This document shows positions 44,775-58,476 of a stretch of DNA of 64,000 nucleotides, one piece after another. Each line of letters begins with the position of its first letter. Position 1 is the first letter of the stretch. The position numbers and the translations under genes are program-made. Below the pieces are notes generated by a model that worked only from the letters and a program-made list of their open reading frames with translations, was not told where the DNA came from and did not search any database. The stretch comes from Microbacterium oryzae (GTDB taxonomy: Bacteria; Actinomycetota; Actinomycetes; Actinomycetales; Microbacteriaceae), in NCBI RefSeq assembly GCF_009735645.1, contig NZ_CP032550.1:992001-1056000 (forward strand), given 5' to 3'.

Positions 44775-45533
44775 GTGCACCACATCGCTCTCATCCCCTG
44801 GCTCGACCCGCAGGCCGTCATCGAGGCCGCCGGCCCGTGGGCGCTGCTGGTGGTGTGCTTCATCGTCTTCGCCGAGACGGGCCTGCTCGTCGGATTCCTC
44901 CTCCCCGGCGACACGCTGCTGCTGATCGCCGGCCTGCTCACGCACACTGTGAACGTGTTCGGGCTGAACATCTGGGCCGTCAGCGGGCTCATCGCGCTGG
45001 CCGCCTTCCTCGGCGGCGAGGTCGGATACCTCATCGGGCACAAGGGCGGTCCGGCGGTGTTCGAACGGCGCGAGTCCGGGCTGTTCAGCCGACGGAACGT
45101 CGAGCGCACGAACGCGTTCTTCGAGCGGTTCGGCGGTCTCACCGTGGTGCTCGCGCGCTTCGTGCCCGTCGTGCGCACCTTCGCGCCCATCGCCGCCGGC
45201 GTCGGTCATATGCCCTGGAAGCGATACTCGCTCTACAACCTCATCGGCGCCGTACTGTGGGGCTTCGGCCTGACGATGTTCGGATACCTCATCGCGTACA
45301 TCCCGGTGGTTCGCGACATCGTGACGGAATACATCGACTACATCCTGCTGGCCGCCGTCGCCGGCACGGCGCTCATCGTGCTCTGGCACTACCTGCAGGA
45401 GCGCCGCCACGCGCACGAGGACCGCCAGGCCGACCAAGACCGCGGCGAGCGCGAGCAGACGAACCTCGTGCTCGATCGGGACGTGTTCGACCGTGCGCCG
45501 GACTTCGACGGAGACGGCAAGCCCGGCTTCTGA
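44775..45533 (+). CDS. DedA-family membrane protein
   Basis: The product has 252 residues with GTG start 44775. The DedA/SNARE-associated signature is clear: ETGLLVGFLLPGDTLLLIAG, FLGGEVGYLIGHKGGPAVF, and RFVPVVRTFAPIAAGVGHMP with the essential Arg, followed by GAVLWGFGLTMFGYLIAY. Homologs act as undecaprenyl-phosphate or phospholipid flippases and affect membrane homeostasis. The C-terminal about 45 residues are charged and extend past the usual end. It converges on Ku with a hairpin between. Confidence 0.93.
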   Translation: MHHIALIPWLDPQAVIEAAGPWALLVVCFIVFAETGLLVGFLLPGDTLLLIAGLLTHTVNVFGLNIWAVSGLIALAAFLGGEVGYLIGHKGGPAVFERRESGLFSRRNVERTNAFFERFGGLTVVLARFVPVVRTFAPIAAGVGHMPWKRYSLYNLIGAVLWGFGLTMFGYLIAYIPVVRDIVTEYIDYILLAAVAGTALIVLWHYLQERRHAHEDRQADQDRGEREQTNLVLDRDVFDRAPDFDGDGKPGF

Positions 45534-45560
45534 TCCGCGTGCCGCGGTCCGTCCGGATGG

Positions 45561-45584
45561 CTCCTCCCGGACATCCGGGAGGAG
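45561..45584. terminator. Hairpin terminator between DedA and Ku
   Basis: Perfect 11-bp arms CTCCTCCCGGA (45561-45571) and TCCGGGAGGAG (45574-45584) with a 2-nt centre lie between the convergent DedA and Ku genes. More CTCCCGA-like copies follow to 45655, so the whole gap is pyrimidine-rich and repeated. Confidence 0.65.
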
Positions 45585-45665
45585 AAGCGCACTCCCGAGG
45601 ACAAATCCGGTCCGGGACCTCCGCCCGAACGCACATCTCCTCCCGAATGCGCGTGCGCACCGGCG

Positions 45666-46553
45666 TCAGGACGCCTTCTTCGCGCGCTTCTTCGGCTTCG
45701 TCTCCTTCTCCTCCGCTGCGGCCTCAGCCTCATCCCCGGCGTCGCCTGCGTCGGACTTCTTCCCGCCGCGCGCGGCCCGCGAGCGCTCCACGCTCGCACG
45801 CAGGGCCTCCATGAGGTCGATGACCTCGCCGCCCTTCTCCTCGTCGGCGCCGAAGGTGGCCTCGGTGTCGACCGCGTCGCCCTTCTCGAGCTTCGCCTGG
45901 ATGAGGGTGCGCAGCTCCTGCTGGTACTCGTCGACGAACGCGTCGGGGTCGAAGTCCGACGAGTAGCTCTCCACGAGGCTCGCCGAGAGCTCGAGCTCCT
46001 TGTCGCTGATCTTCACCGGGTCCTCGAGTGACGGGAAGTCCGCCGCCCGCACCTCGTCGGCCCACAGCAGCGTCTGCAGCATGAGCACGCCCTTCCGCAC
46101 CCGCAGGGCCGCCAGCCGCGTCTTCTGGCGCAGCGAGAAGCGCACGATGGCGGTGCGGTCCGAGCGCTCGAGCGTCTCGCGCAGCAGCGCGTAGGACTTC
46201 GGGGACGCGGAGTCGGGCTCGAGGAAGTACGCGCGGTCGAACGTGATCGGGTCGACCTGGTCGGTCGGCACGAACTCCACCACCTCGATCTCGCGGCTGC
46301 GCTCCGACGGCAGGGACTTCAGGTCGTCGTCGGTGAGGACGACCGTGCGGTCGCCGTCGTCGTAGGCACGGTCGATGTCGCGGTAGGCGACGACCTCGCC
46401 GCACACCTCGCAGCGGCGCTGGTAGCGGATGCGCCCGCCGTCTGCGGCGTGCACCTGGTGCAGCGAGACGTCGTGGTCCTCCGTCGCGGCGTACACCTTG
46501 ACCGGCACGTTGACGAGGCCGAAGGTGAGCGCGCCCTTCCAGATCGATCTCAT
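45666..46553 (-). CDS. ku: Non-homologous end-joining protein Ku
   Basis: Ku binds DNA ends as a homodimer and recruits LigD. The 295 residues begin MRSIWKGALTFGLVNVPVKV, the standard Ku start, and include the CxxC zinc-like pair RCEVCGEVVAYRDIDRAY, VVLTDDDLKSLPSE and IDLMEALRASVERSRAARGG. The C-terminal tail is lysine-rich (TKPKKRAKKA), a feature of the longer actinobacterial Ku proteins that helps DNA binding. It diverges from ligD with a 75-bp shared promoter region, so both end-joining partners are adjacent. Confidence 0.96.
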   Translation of the reverse strand: MRSIWKGALTFGLVNVPVKVYAATEDHDVSLHQVHAADGGRIRYQRRCEVCGEVVAYRDIDRAYDDGDRTVVLTDDDLKSLPSERSREIEVVEFVPTDQVDPITFDRAYFLEPDSASPKSYALLRETLERSDRTAIVRFSLRQKTRLAALRVRKGVLMLQTLLWADEVRAADFPSLEDPVKISDKELELSASLVESYSSDFDPDAFVDEYQQELRTLIQAKLEKGDAVDTEATFGADEEKGGEVIDLMEALRASVERSRAARGGKKSDAGDAGDEAEAAAEEKETKPKKRAKKAS

Positions 46554-46564
46554 GCGCCCAGTGA

Positions 46565-51068
<4,504 letters not shown>

Positions 51069-51138
51069 GGGACTCCTCGGAAAGGGCGCTGAGGGGTAGC
51101 GTCGAGTGCGTGTTCGAGCGTATCGAGGTCGGGCTGTC

Positions 51139-51498
51139 GTGACCGGCCATGTGACGAAGCTGAAGCGCGCGTATGACGATCCGGCGGGCGACGACGGGTG
51201 GCGCGTGCTCGTCGACCGCCTGTGGCCGCGCGGGGTCTCCCGCGAGCGCGCGGCCATCGACGACTGGGCCAAGGAGGTCGCGCCGAGCCCCGAGCTCCGC
51301 ACCGACTGGCATCACGACCCCGACCGCTTCGACGAGTTCGCGCGCCGCTATCGCGCGGAGCTCGACGACAACCCTGCGGTCGACGCGCTGCGGGCCGGTC
51401 TCGCCGACCATCCGGTCGTGACGCTCGTGTACGGCGCGCGCGACGAGCAGCACAACCACGCCGTGGTCCTCCGCGACTACCTGGAGGAGCGCTGGTGA
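51139..51498 (+). CDS. DUF488 family protein
   Basis: The product has 119 residues from GTG 51139. It carries the DUF488 signature: LKRAYDDPAGDDGWRVLVDR followed by LWPRGVSRERAAIDDWAKEV, then PELRTDWHHDPDRFDEFARR and VTLVYGARDEQHNHAVVLRD. The function of this YeaO-like family is not established. The stop overlaps the nitronate monooxygenase-like start by 4 bp, so the two are co-translated. Confidence 0.92.
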   Translation: MTGHVTKLKRAYDDPAGDDGWRVLVDRLWPRGVSRERAAIDDWAKEVAPSPELRTDWHHDPDRFDEFARRYRAELDDNPAVDALRAGLADHPVVTLVYGARDEQHNHAVVLRDYLEERW

Positions 51499-52526
51499 CC
51501 CTGGAGAGCCTGCTCGGCATCGCCCACCCCCTCGTCCTCGCCCCGTTCGGCGGCGTCTCGTCGGTGGCGCTCACCGCTGCCGTGAGCGATGCCGGCGGGC
51601 TCGGCTCGTACGGGCTATACGGCTACGCGCCCGACCGCATCCGCGACACGGTGGCGGAGCTCCGCGCGGCGACCGCGCAGCCGATCGCGGTGAACCTATG
51701 GCTGCCGCGCGGCGACGAGGTGCACCCGGGCGAGGTCGACGTCGCCGACGCGATCGCGGCCATCCGCCCGCTCTTCGACGAGCTCGGCGCCCCGGTGCCC
51801 GAGCTGCCCGAGGCCTTTTTGCCCGACGTCGAGGAGCAGCTGGACGCCGTCATCGCCGCGCGCCCCGACGTGCTGAGCGTCGTCTTCGGCGTCCCGGCGA
51901 CCGACCACCTCGAGCGCCTGCACGCGGCCGGCATCCGCGTCGTCGGCACCGCGACGACGGTCGACGAGGCTCGCGCGCTGGCGGCCGGCGGCGTCGACGC
52001 CGTCGTCGCGACCGGCGCCGAGGCCGGCGGGCACCGCGTGTCGTGGCTGCGGCCCGCCGAGGAGTCCCTCGTCGGCGGGCTCGCGCTCATCCCCCAGGTC
52101 GTCGACGCCGTCGACGTGCCGGTGATCGCGGCGGGCGGCATCGCCGACCGCCGCGGTGTCGCGGCCGCCCGCGCCCTCGGCGCCTCGGGGGTCCAGGTGG
52201 GCACCGCGTTCCTCCGCACGACGCTGTCGGCCGCACCGCCCTCGCACCGCGCGGCGATCGCCTCGGCGGACGAGACCGTGCTCACCCGCGCCATGAGCGG
52301 CCGGCTCGCGCGCGGCATCCCCAACCGCGCGGTCCGCGTCATCGAGACCGCCGGCGCGATCGCGCCCTTCCCCGCGCAGAACTGGCTCACCGGCCGCTTC
52401 CGGGCAGTCGCCGCCGCGCAGGACCGGGGCGACCTGCTGTCGCTGTGGGCGGGGCAGGGCGCGCGACTCACGCGGCACGACGACGTCGACGCCGTCTTCG
52501 CGGAGCTCCTCGCCGGCTGGCGCTGA
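51495..52526 (+). CDS. Nitronate monooxygenase-family flavoprotein
   Basis: GTG 51495 overlaps the DUF488 stop; the product has 343 residues. The FMN TIM-barrel pattern is visible: LVLAPFGGVSSVALTAAVSD, GLGSYGLYGYAPDRIRDTV, VVATGAEAGGHRVSWLRP with the AGGH motif, PVIAAGGIADRRGVAAARAL and GASGVQVGTAFLRTTLS. Members oxidise nitroalkanes or propionate 3-nitronate. The exact substrate is not shown. It converges on the CDF gene with a 2-bp gap. Confidence 0.9.
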   Translation: MTLESLLGIAHPLVLAPFGGVSSVALTAAVSDAGGLGSYGLYGYAPDRIRDTVAELRAATAQPIAVNLWLPRGDEVHPGEVDVADAIAAIRPLFDELGAPVPELPEAFLPDVEEQLDAVIAARPDVLSVVFGVPATDHLERLHAAGIRVVGTATTVDEARALAAGGVDAVVATGAEAGGHRVSWLRPAEESLVGGLALIPQVVDAVDVPVIAAGGIADRRGVAAARALGASGVQVGTAFLRTTLSAAPPSHRAAIASADETVLTRAMSGRLARGIPNRAVRVIETAGAIAPFPAQNWLTGRFRAVAAAQDRGDLLSLWAGQGARLTRHDDVDAVFAELLAGWR

Positions 52527-52528
52527 GA

Positions 52529-53443
52529 TCAGGCGTGCTGGCCGTCGTCGCGGTCGGCGTGCCCCGCCTCCTCGATCTGGAAGGTCGAGTGCGCGACGTC
52601 GAAGTGATCCGCCAGGCACTCCTGCAGGTCGCGGAGCACGGCGGCGCTTCGTCCCTCCGCCACCACGTCGGGCGAGACCACCACGTGCGCGGTGAAGACG
52701 GGCGCCCCCCGCGTGAGCTGCCACACGTGCACGTCGTGGACGTCGGCGACGCCCGGAGCGGCCAGCAGATGCGAGCGGATGGCCGCGACGCTCGTCCCCG
52801 CGGGTGCGGACTCCGACAGCACCCCGACGACCTCCCGCAGGAGCGCGACCGCGCGCGGCACGATGAGCACGGCGATGGCGAGGGAGGCGATCGCGTCCGC
52901 CGGCGCCCAGCCCGTCGTGAGGATGACCACGGCCGCCGCGATCACGAGCACCGACCCCACGAGGTCGCCAAGCACCTCCAGGTACGCGCCGCGCACATTG
53001 AGGCTGTGCCGCTGGGCGGCGCTCAGCAGCCAGAGCGAGACCGCGTTCGCGACGAGGCCCACCAGCGCGACCACGACCATCCAGCCGCCCTCGACCTCGT
53101 AGGCATCGGGCCGCAGCAGGCGACGGACGCCCTCGACGGCGACCGAGACGCTCAGCACGATGAGGATCACCGCGTTCACGAGCGCGCCGAGCACCTCCGC
53201 GCGCCGGTAGCCGTACGTCCGGCGGTCATCGGCCGGGCGCGCGGCCACCGCGCTCGCGACGAGGGCGACCACGAGCGCCACCGCGTCGGTGAGCATGTGC
53301 ACGGCGTCGGCGAGCAGCGCGAGCGACCCCGAGACGAGGGCGCCGACGAGCTGGACGAAAAAGACCGCGGCCGTCAGCGACAGCGAGATCGCCAGCAGGC
53401 GCCTGCTGTCGGCGCCGCGGATGCCCGGGGCGTGGTCGTGCAT
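52529..53443 (-). CDS. Cation diffusion facilitator (zinc-type) transporter
   Basis: The protein has 304 residues and six membrane helices. The metal sites are visible as LLADAVHMLTDAVALVVALV (HxxxD in helix 2) and YLEVLGDLVGSVLVIAAA (xxxxD in helix 5), with RRTYGYRRAEVLGALVNAV between. The cytoplasmic C-terminal domain contains GVADVHDVHVWQLTRG. It exports Zn or related divalent ions in exchange for protons. The short N-terminal HDHAPG adds a small His cluster. The start is 26 bp past the preceding rdgB stop (both minus). Confidence 0.94.
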   Translation of the reverse strand: MHDHAPGIRGADSRRLLAISLSLTAAVFFVQLVGALVSGSLALLADAVHMLTDAVALVVALVASAVAARPADDRRTYGYRRAEVLGALVNAVILIVLSVSVAVEGVRRLLRPDAYEVEGGWMVVVALVGLVANAVSLWLLSAAQRHSLNVRGAYLEVLGDLVGSVLVIAAAVVILTTGWAPADAIASLAIAVLIVPRAVALLREVVGVLSESAPAGTSVAAIRSHLLAAPGVADVHDVHVWQLTRGAPVFTAHVVVSPDVVAEGRSAAVLRDLQECLADHFDVAHSTFQIEEAGHADRDDGQHA

Positions 53444-53469
53444 GACCCCAGGCTAGGCGTGCGAGCGGC

Positions 53470-54069
53470 TCAGAGGGCGGCGAGCAGCGGGCCGAGCTGC
53501 GTGAACGCGCGTGCGCGGTGCGAGGCGGCGTTCTTCTCCTCCGCCGTCCACTCGGCGACGGTCCGCTCCTCCTCGCCCTGGCCATCCGGGACGAACACGG
53601 GGTCGTAGCCGAAGCCGCCGGCGCCGCGCGGCTCGCGCGCGATGCGCCCCGGCCAGATGCCCTCGACGACGTGCTCGGCGCCCTCGGGCCTCACCAGCGC
53701 GATCACCGACGTGTAGTGGCCGCCGCGGTGCGGATCGGCGATGTCGGAGATCTGGTCGAGGAGCAGCGCGAGGTTGGCCGCGTCGTCCTTCGCGTGGCCC
53801 GCCCAGTATGCGGAGAACACGCCGGGCGACCCGCCGAGCACGTCGACGCAGACGCCGGAGTCGTCGGCCATCGCGGGAAGACCGGTGTGAGCGGCCGCGG
53901 CGCGCGCCTTGATGAGCGCGTTCTCGGCGAAGGTGGTGCCGTCCTCGACGGGCTCCGGACCGTCGTAGGAGACGACCTCGAAGTCGGGGCGCGTGCGGGC
54001 GACGATGCCCTGGAACTCGGCGACCTTGTGCGCGTTGTGCGTGGCGAGGACGATGCGCTGCACCGTCAC
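53470..54069 (-). CDS. rdgB: RdgB/Ham1 non-canonical purine NTP pyrophosphatase
   Basis: The enzyme hydrolyses ITP, dITP and XTP to keep them out of nucleic acids. The GTG start at 54069 overlaps the rph stop; 199 residues. Motifs are [52 protein letters not shown], the [13 protein letters not shown] motif and a final [10 protein letters not shown]. Length is normal. It is the last gene of the murI-rph-rdgB run, a common actinobacterial grouping. Confidence 0.96.
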   Translation of the reverse strand: MTVQRIVLATHNAHKVAEFQGIVARTRPDFEVVSYDGPEPVEDGTTFAENALIKARAAAAHTGLPAMADDSGVCVDVLGGSPGVFSAYWAGHAKDDAANLALLLDQISDIADPHRGGHYTSVIALVRPEGAEHVVEGIWPGRIAREPRGAGGFGYDPVFVPDGQGEEERTVAEWTAEEKNAASHRARAFTQLGPLLAAL

Positions 54070-54800
54070 GCCTCCTGGCCGAGGGCGGCGAGCTGGTGGT
54101 CGCGCAGCTCCGCGCACCCGTTGACGCCCAGCTCGAGCAGCGCATCGAGCTCGCTCTTGTCGAACGGCGCGCGCTCGGCGGTGCCCTGCACCTCGACGAA
54201 GAGTCCGCGGCCGGTGACGACGACGTTCATGTCGGTCTCCGCGCGGGAGTCCTCGACGTACGGCAGGTCGAGCATGGGCACGCCGTCGATGATGCCGACC
54301 GACACGGCGGCGACGGAGTCGATGAGCACGCGGGACTTCTGCCCGACGAACTTGCGCTGCCGACCCCACTCGATGGCGTCGGCGAGCGCGACGTAGGCGC
54401 CGGTGATCGCGGCCGTGCGGGTGCCGCCGTCGGCCTGCAGCACGTCGCAGTCGATGACGATCGTGTTCTCGCCGAGGGCCTTCGTATCGACGACCGCACG
54501 GAGAGCGCGGCCGATGAGACGCGAGATCTCGTGCGTGCGCCCGCCGATCTTGCCCTTCACGCTCTCGCGCTGGCTGCGGTCGTTGGTGGCCCGCGGCAGC
54601 ATCGCGTACTCGGCCGTGACCCAGCCCTTGCCCTGACCGGTCAGCCAGCGCGGCACGCCGTTCGTGAACGACGCCGTGCAGAGCACCTTGGTGCCGCCGA
54701 AGCTGATGAGGGCGGAGCCCTCGGCCTGGCTGCTCCAGCCGCGCTCGATCGTGATGGGGCGGAGCTGGTCGGGGGTGCGGCCGTCGGCACGCTGCGTCAT
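54066..54800 (-). CDS. rph: Ribonuclease PH
   Basis: This phosphorolytic exoribonuclease trims the 3' ends of tRNA precursors. ATG 54800 gives 244 residues, the family length. Motifs are [60 protein letters not shown], and [20 protein letters not shown] with the catalytic acidic residues. It follows murI after 14 bp and overlaps rdgB by 4 bp. Confidence 0.97.
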   Translation of the reverse strand: MTQRADGRTPDQLRPITIERGWSSQAEGSALISFGGTKVLCTASFTNGVPRWLTGQGKGWVTAEYAMLPRATNDRSQRESVKGKIGGRTHEISRLIGRALRAVVDTKALGENTIVIDCDVLQADGGTRTAAITGAYVALADAIEWGRQRKFVGQKSRVLIDSVAAVSVGIIDGVPMLDLPYVEDSRAETDMNVVVTGRGLFVEVQGTAERAPFDKSELDALLELGVNGCAELRDHQLAALGQEA

Positions 54801-54814
54801 GGTGTCTTCTTCTC

Positions 54815-55633
54815 TCATCGGGGGAGGTCGATCGCGCCGGTGCGGACGAGGCGCACGTCGCGCACCTCGCGGCCCAGCAGGCGGTTGGCGAGGGTGGTGA
54901 AGGTGGCGGTGTCGGCGCCGGTCGCCTCGTAGGTGTGCGCGGCCTCGGCACCGTGGTCGGCGAGGAGGCCGTTCGAGAGGAGCTGGCGGTAGACGTCCTT
55001 CGCGGTCTCGGAGTCGCTCGAGACGAGGGACACGCCCTCGCCCATGAGGTAGCTGATGGCGCCCTTGAGGAAGGGATAGTGCGTGCAGCCGAGCACGAGC
55101 GTGTCGACGTCGGCGGCCCGCAGCGGGGCGAGGTACTCCTCCGCGACGGCGAGGAGCTCCGGGGAGTCGGTGACGCCGGCCTCGACGAACTCGACGAAGC
55201 GCGGGCACGCCGCCGTGAACACCTCGATGCCGGGGTTCACGCCGAGCATGTCCTGGTAGACGCCGGAGCCGATCGTCCCCTCCGTGCCGATCACGCCGAT
55301 CCGCCCGTTGCGGGTCGCGGCGATGGCGGTGCGGACCGCCGGGCCGATGACCTCGACGACCGGCACGTCGTAGCGCTCCCGCGCGTCGCGCAGCATGGCG
55401 GCGGAGGCGGTGTTGCAGGCGATGACGAGCATCTTCACGCCCTGCTCGACGAGGGTGTCGAGCACCTCGAGCGAGTAGCGGCGGACATCGGCGATGGGCT
55501 TCGGCCCGTACGGCGAGTGCAGCGTGTCGCCGACGTAGACGAGCGATTCACGGGGCAGCTGGTCGCTGATCGCCCGCGCCACGGTGAGCCCGCCGACGCC
55601 CGAGTCGAAGATCCCGATCGGCGCGTTGTTCAC
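54815..55633 (-). CDS. murI: Glutamate racemase
   Basis: The enzyme makes D-glutamate for peptidoglycan. The GTG start at 55633 ([17 protein letters not shown]) was preferred over a longer Arg-rich frame; 272 residues. The two catalytic Cys are present in [14 protein letters not shown] and [15 protein letters not shown], together with [14 protein letters not shown]. It is the first gene of murI-rph-rdgB and is divergent from pncB. Confidence 0.97.
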   Translation of the reverse strand: MNNAPIGIFDSGVGGLTVARAISDQLPRESLVYVGDTLHSPYGPKPIADVRRYSLEVLDTLVEQGVKMLVIACNTASAAMLRDARERYDVPVVEVIGPAVRTAIAATRNGRIGVIGTEGTIGSGVYQDMLGVNPGIEVFTAACPRFVEFVEAGVTDSPELLAVAEEYLAPLRAADVDTLVLGCTHYPFLKGAISYLMGEGVSLVSSDSETAKDVYRQLLSNGLLADHGAEAAHTYEATGADTATFTTLANRLLGREVRDVRLVRTGAIDLPR

Positions 55634-55691
55634 GATGTCCCAGCGTACCCGTCGGGCGGAGGGGCGCGCCCGCGCCGGTAGGCTGACCGCC

Positions 55692-57023
55692 ATGAGCGCC
55701 TCCACGGCCCTGATGACGGACCGCTACGAACTGACCATGCTCGACGCCGCGCTGCGCGACGGCACCGCCGACCGCCACTGCGTGTTCGAGCTGTTCGCCC
55801 GCCGCCTCTCGGGCGGTCGCCGCTTCGGCGTCGTCGCCGGCACCGGGCGCCTGCTCGCGCTGCTGCGGGACTTCCGCTTCGGCGACGACGAACTGCGCTT
55901 CCTGCGCGACGAGAAGGTCGTGAGCCCCGAGACCATCCGGCACCTCGAGAGCTACCGCTTCCGCGGCACGGTCACCGGCTACCGCGAGGGCGAGCTCTAC
56001 TTCCCCGGCTCCCCCATCCTCACGATCGAGGGCTCCTTCGCCGACGCCGTCATCCTCGAGACGCTCGCGCTCAGCGTCATGAACCACGACGCCGCGGTCG
56101 CCACGGCTGCCGCGCGCATGAGCATCGCCGCGGGCGACCGGCCTCTGGCCGAGATGGGATCGCGCCGCGCGGCCGAGCACTCCGCCGTCGCGGCCGCCCG
56201 CGCCGCGTACATCGCGGGGTTCCACGCGACGAGCAACCTCGAGGCCGGCCGACTCTGGGGGCTGCCGACCATGGGCACCGCCGCCCACGCCTGGACCCTC
56301 CTGCACGACACCGAGGAGGACGCCTTCCGCTCGCAGGTCGCTGCGCTGGGCTCCGACACGGCCCTCCTCGTCGACACCTACGACACCCGCCGCGGTGTCG
56401 AGCTCGCGGTGCAGGTGGCCGGCACCGGGCTCGGCGGCGTGCGCATCGACTCCGGCGACCTCCCGATCGTGGCGGGCGAGGTGCGCGCACAGCTGGACGA
56501 GCTGGGGGCGACCGAGACGCGCATCACGGTCACGAGCGACCTCGACGAGTACGCGATCGCCGCTCTCGCGGCCTCCCCCGTCGACGCGTACGGCGTCGGC
56601 ACGTCCGTCGTGACCGGTTCGGGCTACCCGACCGCCGGCATGGTCTACAAGCTCGTCGCCCGTCAGGGCGCGGATGGCGGATGGGTGTCGGTCGCGAAGA
56701 AGGCGGAGGGCAAGGGCTCGCAGGGCGGCCGCAAGCGGGCCTTCCGCCGCCTGGAGAACGGCGTCGCGGTGGACGAGTACGTCGAGATCGCAGACGGCTT
56801 CGAGGAGCTGCCCGCCGCCGCCGACGTCGCGGGCGGCCGCGCCCTGCAGGTGACGCTCGTCGACCACGGCGAGACCGATGTCTCCTACGAGGGCCCCGGG
56901 GGTGTGCAGGCCGCGCGAGCGCATCACCTCGCCGTCCGCGAGGAGCTGCCGGTGCGCGCGCTCGCCCTCAGCAAGTCCGATCCGGCCATCCCCACCGTCT
57001 ACGCCGACGCCGGCGACCGCTGA
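55692..57023 (+). CDS. pncB: Nicotinate phosphoribosyltransferase
   Basis: The enzyme feeds nicotinate into NAD synthesis. ATG 55692 ([17 protein letters not shown]) gives 443 residues. Motifs are [37 protein letters not shown] with the catalytic His region, [18 protein letters not shown], and [19 protein letters not shown]. Length is normal. It diverges from murI across a 58-bp gap and ends in a clear hairpin before DUF3039. Confidence 0.96.
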   Translation: MSASTALMTDRYELTMLDAALRDGTADRHCVFELFARRLSGGRRFGVVAGTGRLLALLRDFRFGDDELRFLRDEKVVSPETIRHLESYRFRGTVTGYREGELYFPGSPILTIEGSFADAVILETLALSVMNHDAAVATAAARMSIAAGDRPLAEMGSRRAAEHSAVAAARAAYIAGFHATSNLEAGRLWGLPTMGTAAHAWTLLHDTEEDAFRSQVAALGSDTALLVDTYDTRRGVELAVQVAGTGLGGVRIDSGDLPIVAGEVRAQLDELGATETRITVTSDLDEYAIAALAASPVDAYGVGTSVVTGSGYPTAGMVYKLVARQGADGGWVSVAKKAEGKGSQGGRKRAFRRLENGVAVDEYVEIADGFEELPAAADVAGGRALQVTLVDHGETDVSYEGPGGVQAARAHHLAVREELPVRALALSKSDPAIPTVYADAGDR

Positions 57024-57030
57024 GACGGAG

Positions 57031-57060
57031 GAAGCCGCCGGCATCTGCGCCGGCGGCTTC
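57031..57060. terminator. Hairpin terminator between pncB and DUF3039
   Basis: Arms GAAGCCGCCGGC (57031-57042) and GCCGGCGGCTTC (57049-57060) form a 12-bp stem with a 6-nt loop, followed by TCTC. It is bidirectional between convergent genes. Confidence 0.8.
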
Positions 57061-57062
57061 TC

Positions 57063-57329
57063 TCAGTGCTGCATGGATTCGTAGATCTCCTTGCAGGTGG
57101 GACAGACGGGGAACTTCTCCGGGTCGCGGCCCGGCGTCCACTTCTTCCCGCACAGCGCGCGGACCGGCTTTCCGGTCATCGCGGATTCGAGGATCTTGTC
57201 CTTCTTGACGTAGTGCGAGAAGCGCTCGTGATCTCCGGGCTCGATCGTCTCCTCGCGGAGGAGCTCTTCGAGCTCGCGGTCGAGAAGTGCCGTGCCGCCC
57301 TGATCGGGACTGTCAAGGGGAGTGCTCAT
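57063..57329 (-). CDS. DUF3039 small zinc-binding-like protein
   Basis: The product has 88 residues. The C-terminal half shows ERFSHYVKKDKILESAMTGK, VRALCGKKWTPGRDPEKFPV and CPTCKEIYESM. One Cys plus a CPxC pair could bind zinc. It is an actinobacterial conserved family of unknown function. An IS481 element sits 15 bp upstream of its ATG. A TAGACT sequence formed at the junction (positions 57337-57342 on the minus strand) could be a preserved -10 box of a leaderless mRNA, but the original upstream promoter part is displaced. Confidence 0.88.
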   Translation of the reverse strand: MSTPLDSPDQGGTALLDRELEELLREETIEPGDHERFSHYVKKDKILESAMTGKPVRALCGKKWTPGRDPEKFPVCPTCKEIYESMQH

Positions 57330-57339
57330 GACGTGCAGT

Positions 57340-58335
57340 CTAGCTGTAGTGCCCAGCCAGGTTGTTTGAGATCCGGCTGATGGGCGGGAGCTTTCCGATC
57401 GCGGTGTGGGGCCTGTGGTGATTGTAGAAGTGCAGCCAGGCCGGGAGGGCTGCGCGTCGGGCTGACTCGCTGTTGTAGTGCTTCGCGTAGGCCCAGCCGT
57501 CGGCCATGGTGCGGTGGAAGCGCTCGATCTTCCCGTTCGTCTGCGGACGGCGCGGGCGGGTGAACTTCGGCCGGACGTCGAGATCGTCGCAGGCGTGCTT
57601 CCAGGCGTGGGAGCGGTAAGCCGAGCCGTTGTCGGAGAGCACGCGTTCGACGCGGACCCCGCGGTCGGCGAACCACGAGACGGCGCGTCGTAGAACCCCG
57701 ATCGCGGTCTCGGCGCGCTCATCGTCGTGGATCTCCGCGTAGGCGACGCGGGAGTGATCGTCGATCACGGTATGAACGAATGCGTAGCCGAGGATCTCGT
57801 GGCGGTGCTTGTCCCGCGCCAGGCCCGGAGTTGCCTGGCGGTTCCAGTCGCCTTGTTGACGGCCGACGAACCGCCACCCGCCGCCGAGCGGAATGTTGCC
57901 GAGCTTCTTCACGTCGACATGGATCAAGGCGCCTGGCGTCTCGTGCTCGTAACGCCGCGCCTGCTCTCCCGTCTTCACGTCGACGTGAGTGAGGCGGTTC
58001 AGCCGGCATCGGGTCAGAACCGCGTGCACGGTCGAGGCGGGCATGTCCAGCCGCCCGGCGATCTGAACCGGGCCGAGACGCTTGCGGAGCCGCAGGTGAA
58101 CGATCTTCTTCACCAGCAACTGCGGGGTCTTGTTCGGGTGCGTATGCGGGCGCGAGGAGCGATCGGTCATCCCCGCCTCGCCGAGCTCGGCATAGCGGCG
58201 CGCCCACTTGGCCGCGGTCGGCCAGGAAACACGGAAGTAGCCCGCCGCCGCGGCGATGCTCCATCCGTCGTCGATGATCAACCGCGCGATGCGCAGGCGT
58301 TGGCGCCGCGTCAGCGCCGCATTACCGTGGGACAC
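57340..58335 (-). CDS. IS481-family DDE transposase
   Basis: The product has 331 residues from GTG 58335 with SD GGAGG. An N-terminal HTH (RIARLIIDDGWSIAAAAGYF, then RVSWPTAAKWARRYAELG) precedes the rve/DDE core: LIHVDVKKLGNIPLGGG (first D), the second D in LSDNGSAYRSHAWKHA, and the E in QTNGKIERFHRTMADGW. YNHHRPHTAIGKLPP follows. The stop codon TAG lies in the target duplication, outside the element, so each insertion into CTAG provides the stop. A 14-bp inverted repeat (58334-58347 and 58382-58395) covers the SD and part of the start codon. Confidence 0.95.
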   Translation of the reverse strand: MSHGNAALTRRQRLRIARLIIDDGWSIAAAAGYFRVSWPTAAKWARRYAELGEAGMTDRSSRPHTHPNKTPQLLVKKIVHLRLRKRLGPVQIAGRLDMPASTVHAVLTRCRLNRLTHVDVKTGEQARRYEHETPGALIHVDVKKLGNIPLGGGWRFVGRQQGDWNRQATPGLARDKHRHEILGYAFVHTVIDDHSRVAYAEIHDDERAETAIGVLRRAVSWFADRGVRVERVLSDNGSAYRSHAWKHACDDLDVRPKFTRPRRPQTNGKIERFHRTMADGWAYAKHYNSESARRAALPAWLHFYNHHRPHTAIGKLPPISRISNNLAGHYS

Positions 58336-58438
58336 GAGAACCTCCGGGTCGTGAGTGAGTGTCTAAGCAGCTCCACTCTGACCGGAGGTTCTCGTCATGT
58401 CACGGCAACCAGATCAAACAACGTCCCTGGGCACTACA
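57345..58438 (-). mobile_element. IS481-family insertion sequence with terminal inverted repeats and 6-bp target duplication
   Basis: The element is 1094 bp. Its ends both begin TGTAGTGCCCAG and share GTTGTTTGA about 16 bases in, so the imperfect inverted repeats are about 27 bp. The flanks carry the exact duplication TCTAGC at 57339-57344 and 58439-58444. This fits the NCTAGN target known for IS481 of Bordetella. The one gene inside is the transposase. The sharp duplication and intact gene suggest recent insertion. It sits between DUF3039 and the ABC permease and interrupts no gene body. Confidence 0.95.
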
Positions 58439-58476
58439 TCTAGCCGCGACAGACCCGCCGCGGACGGGCCCCGGCG

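Noticed and set aside
57345..58438. Gene disruption by the IS481 element
   Set aside because: Joining the flanks across the duplication gives an intergenic region between the ABC permease and DUF3039; no broken frame is restored.
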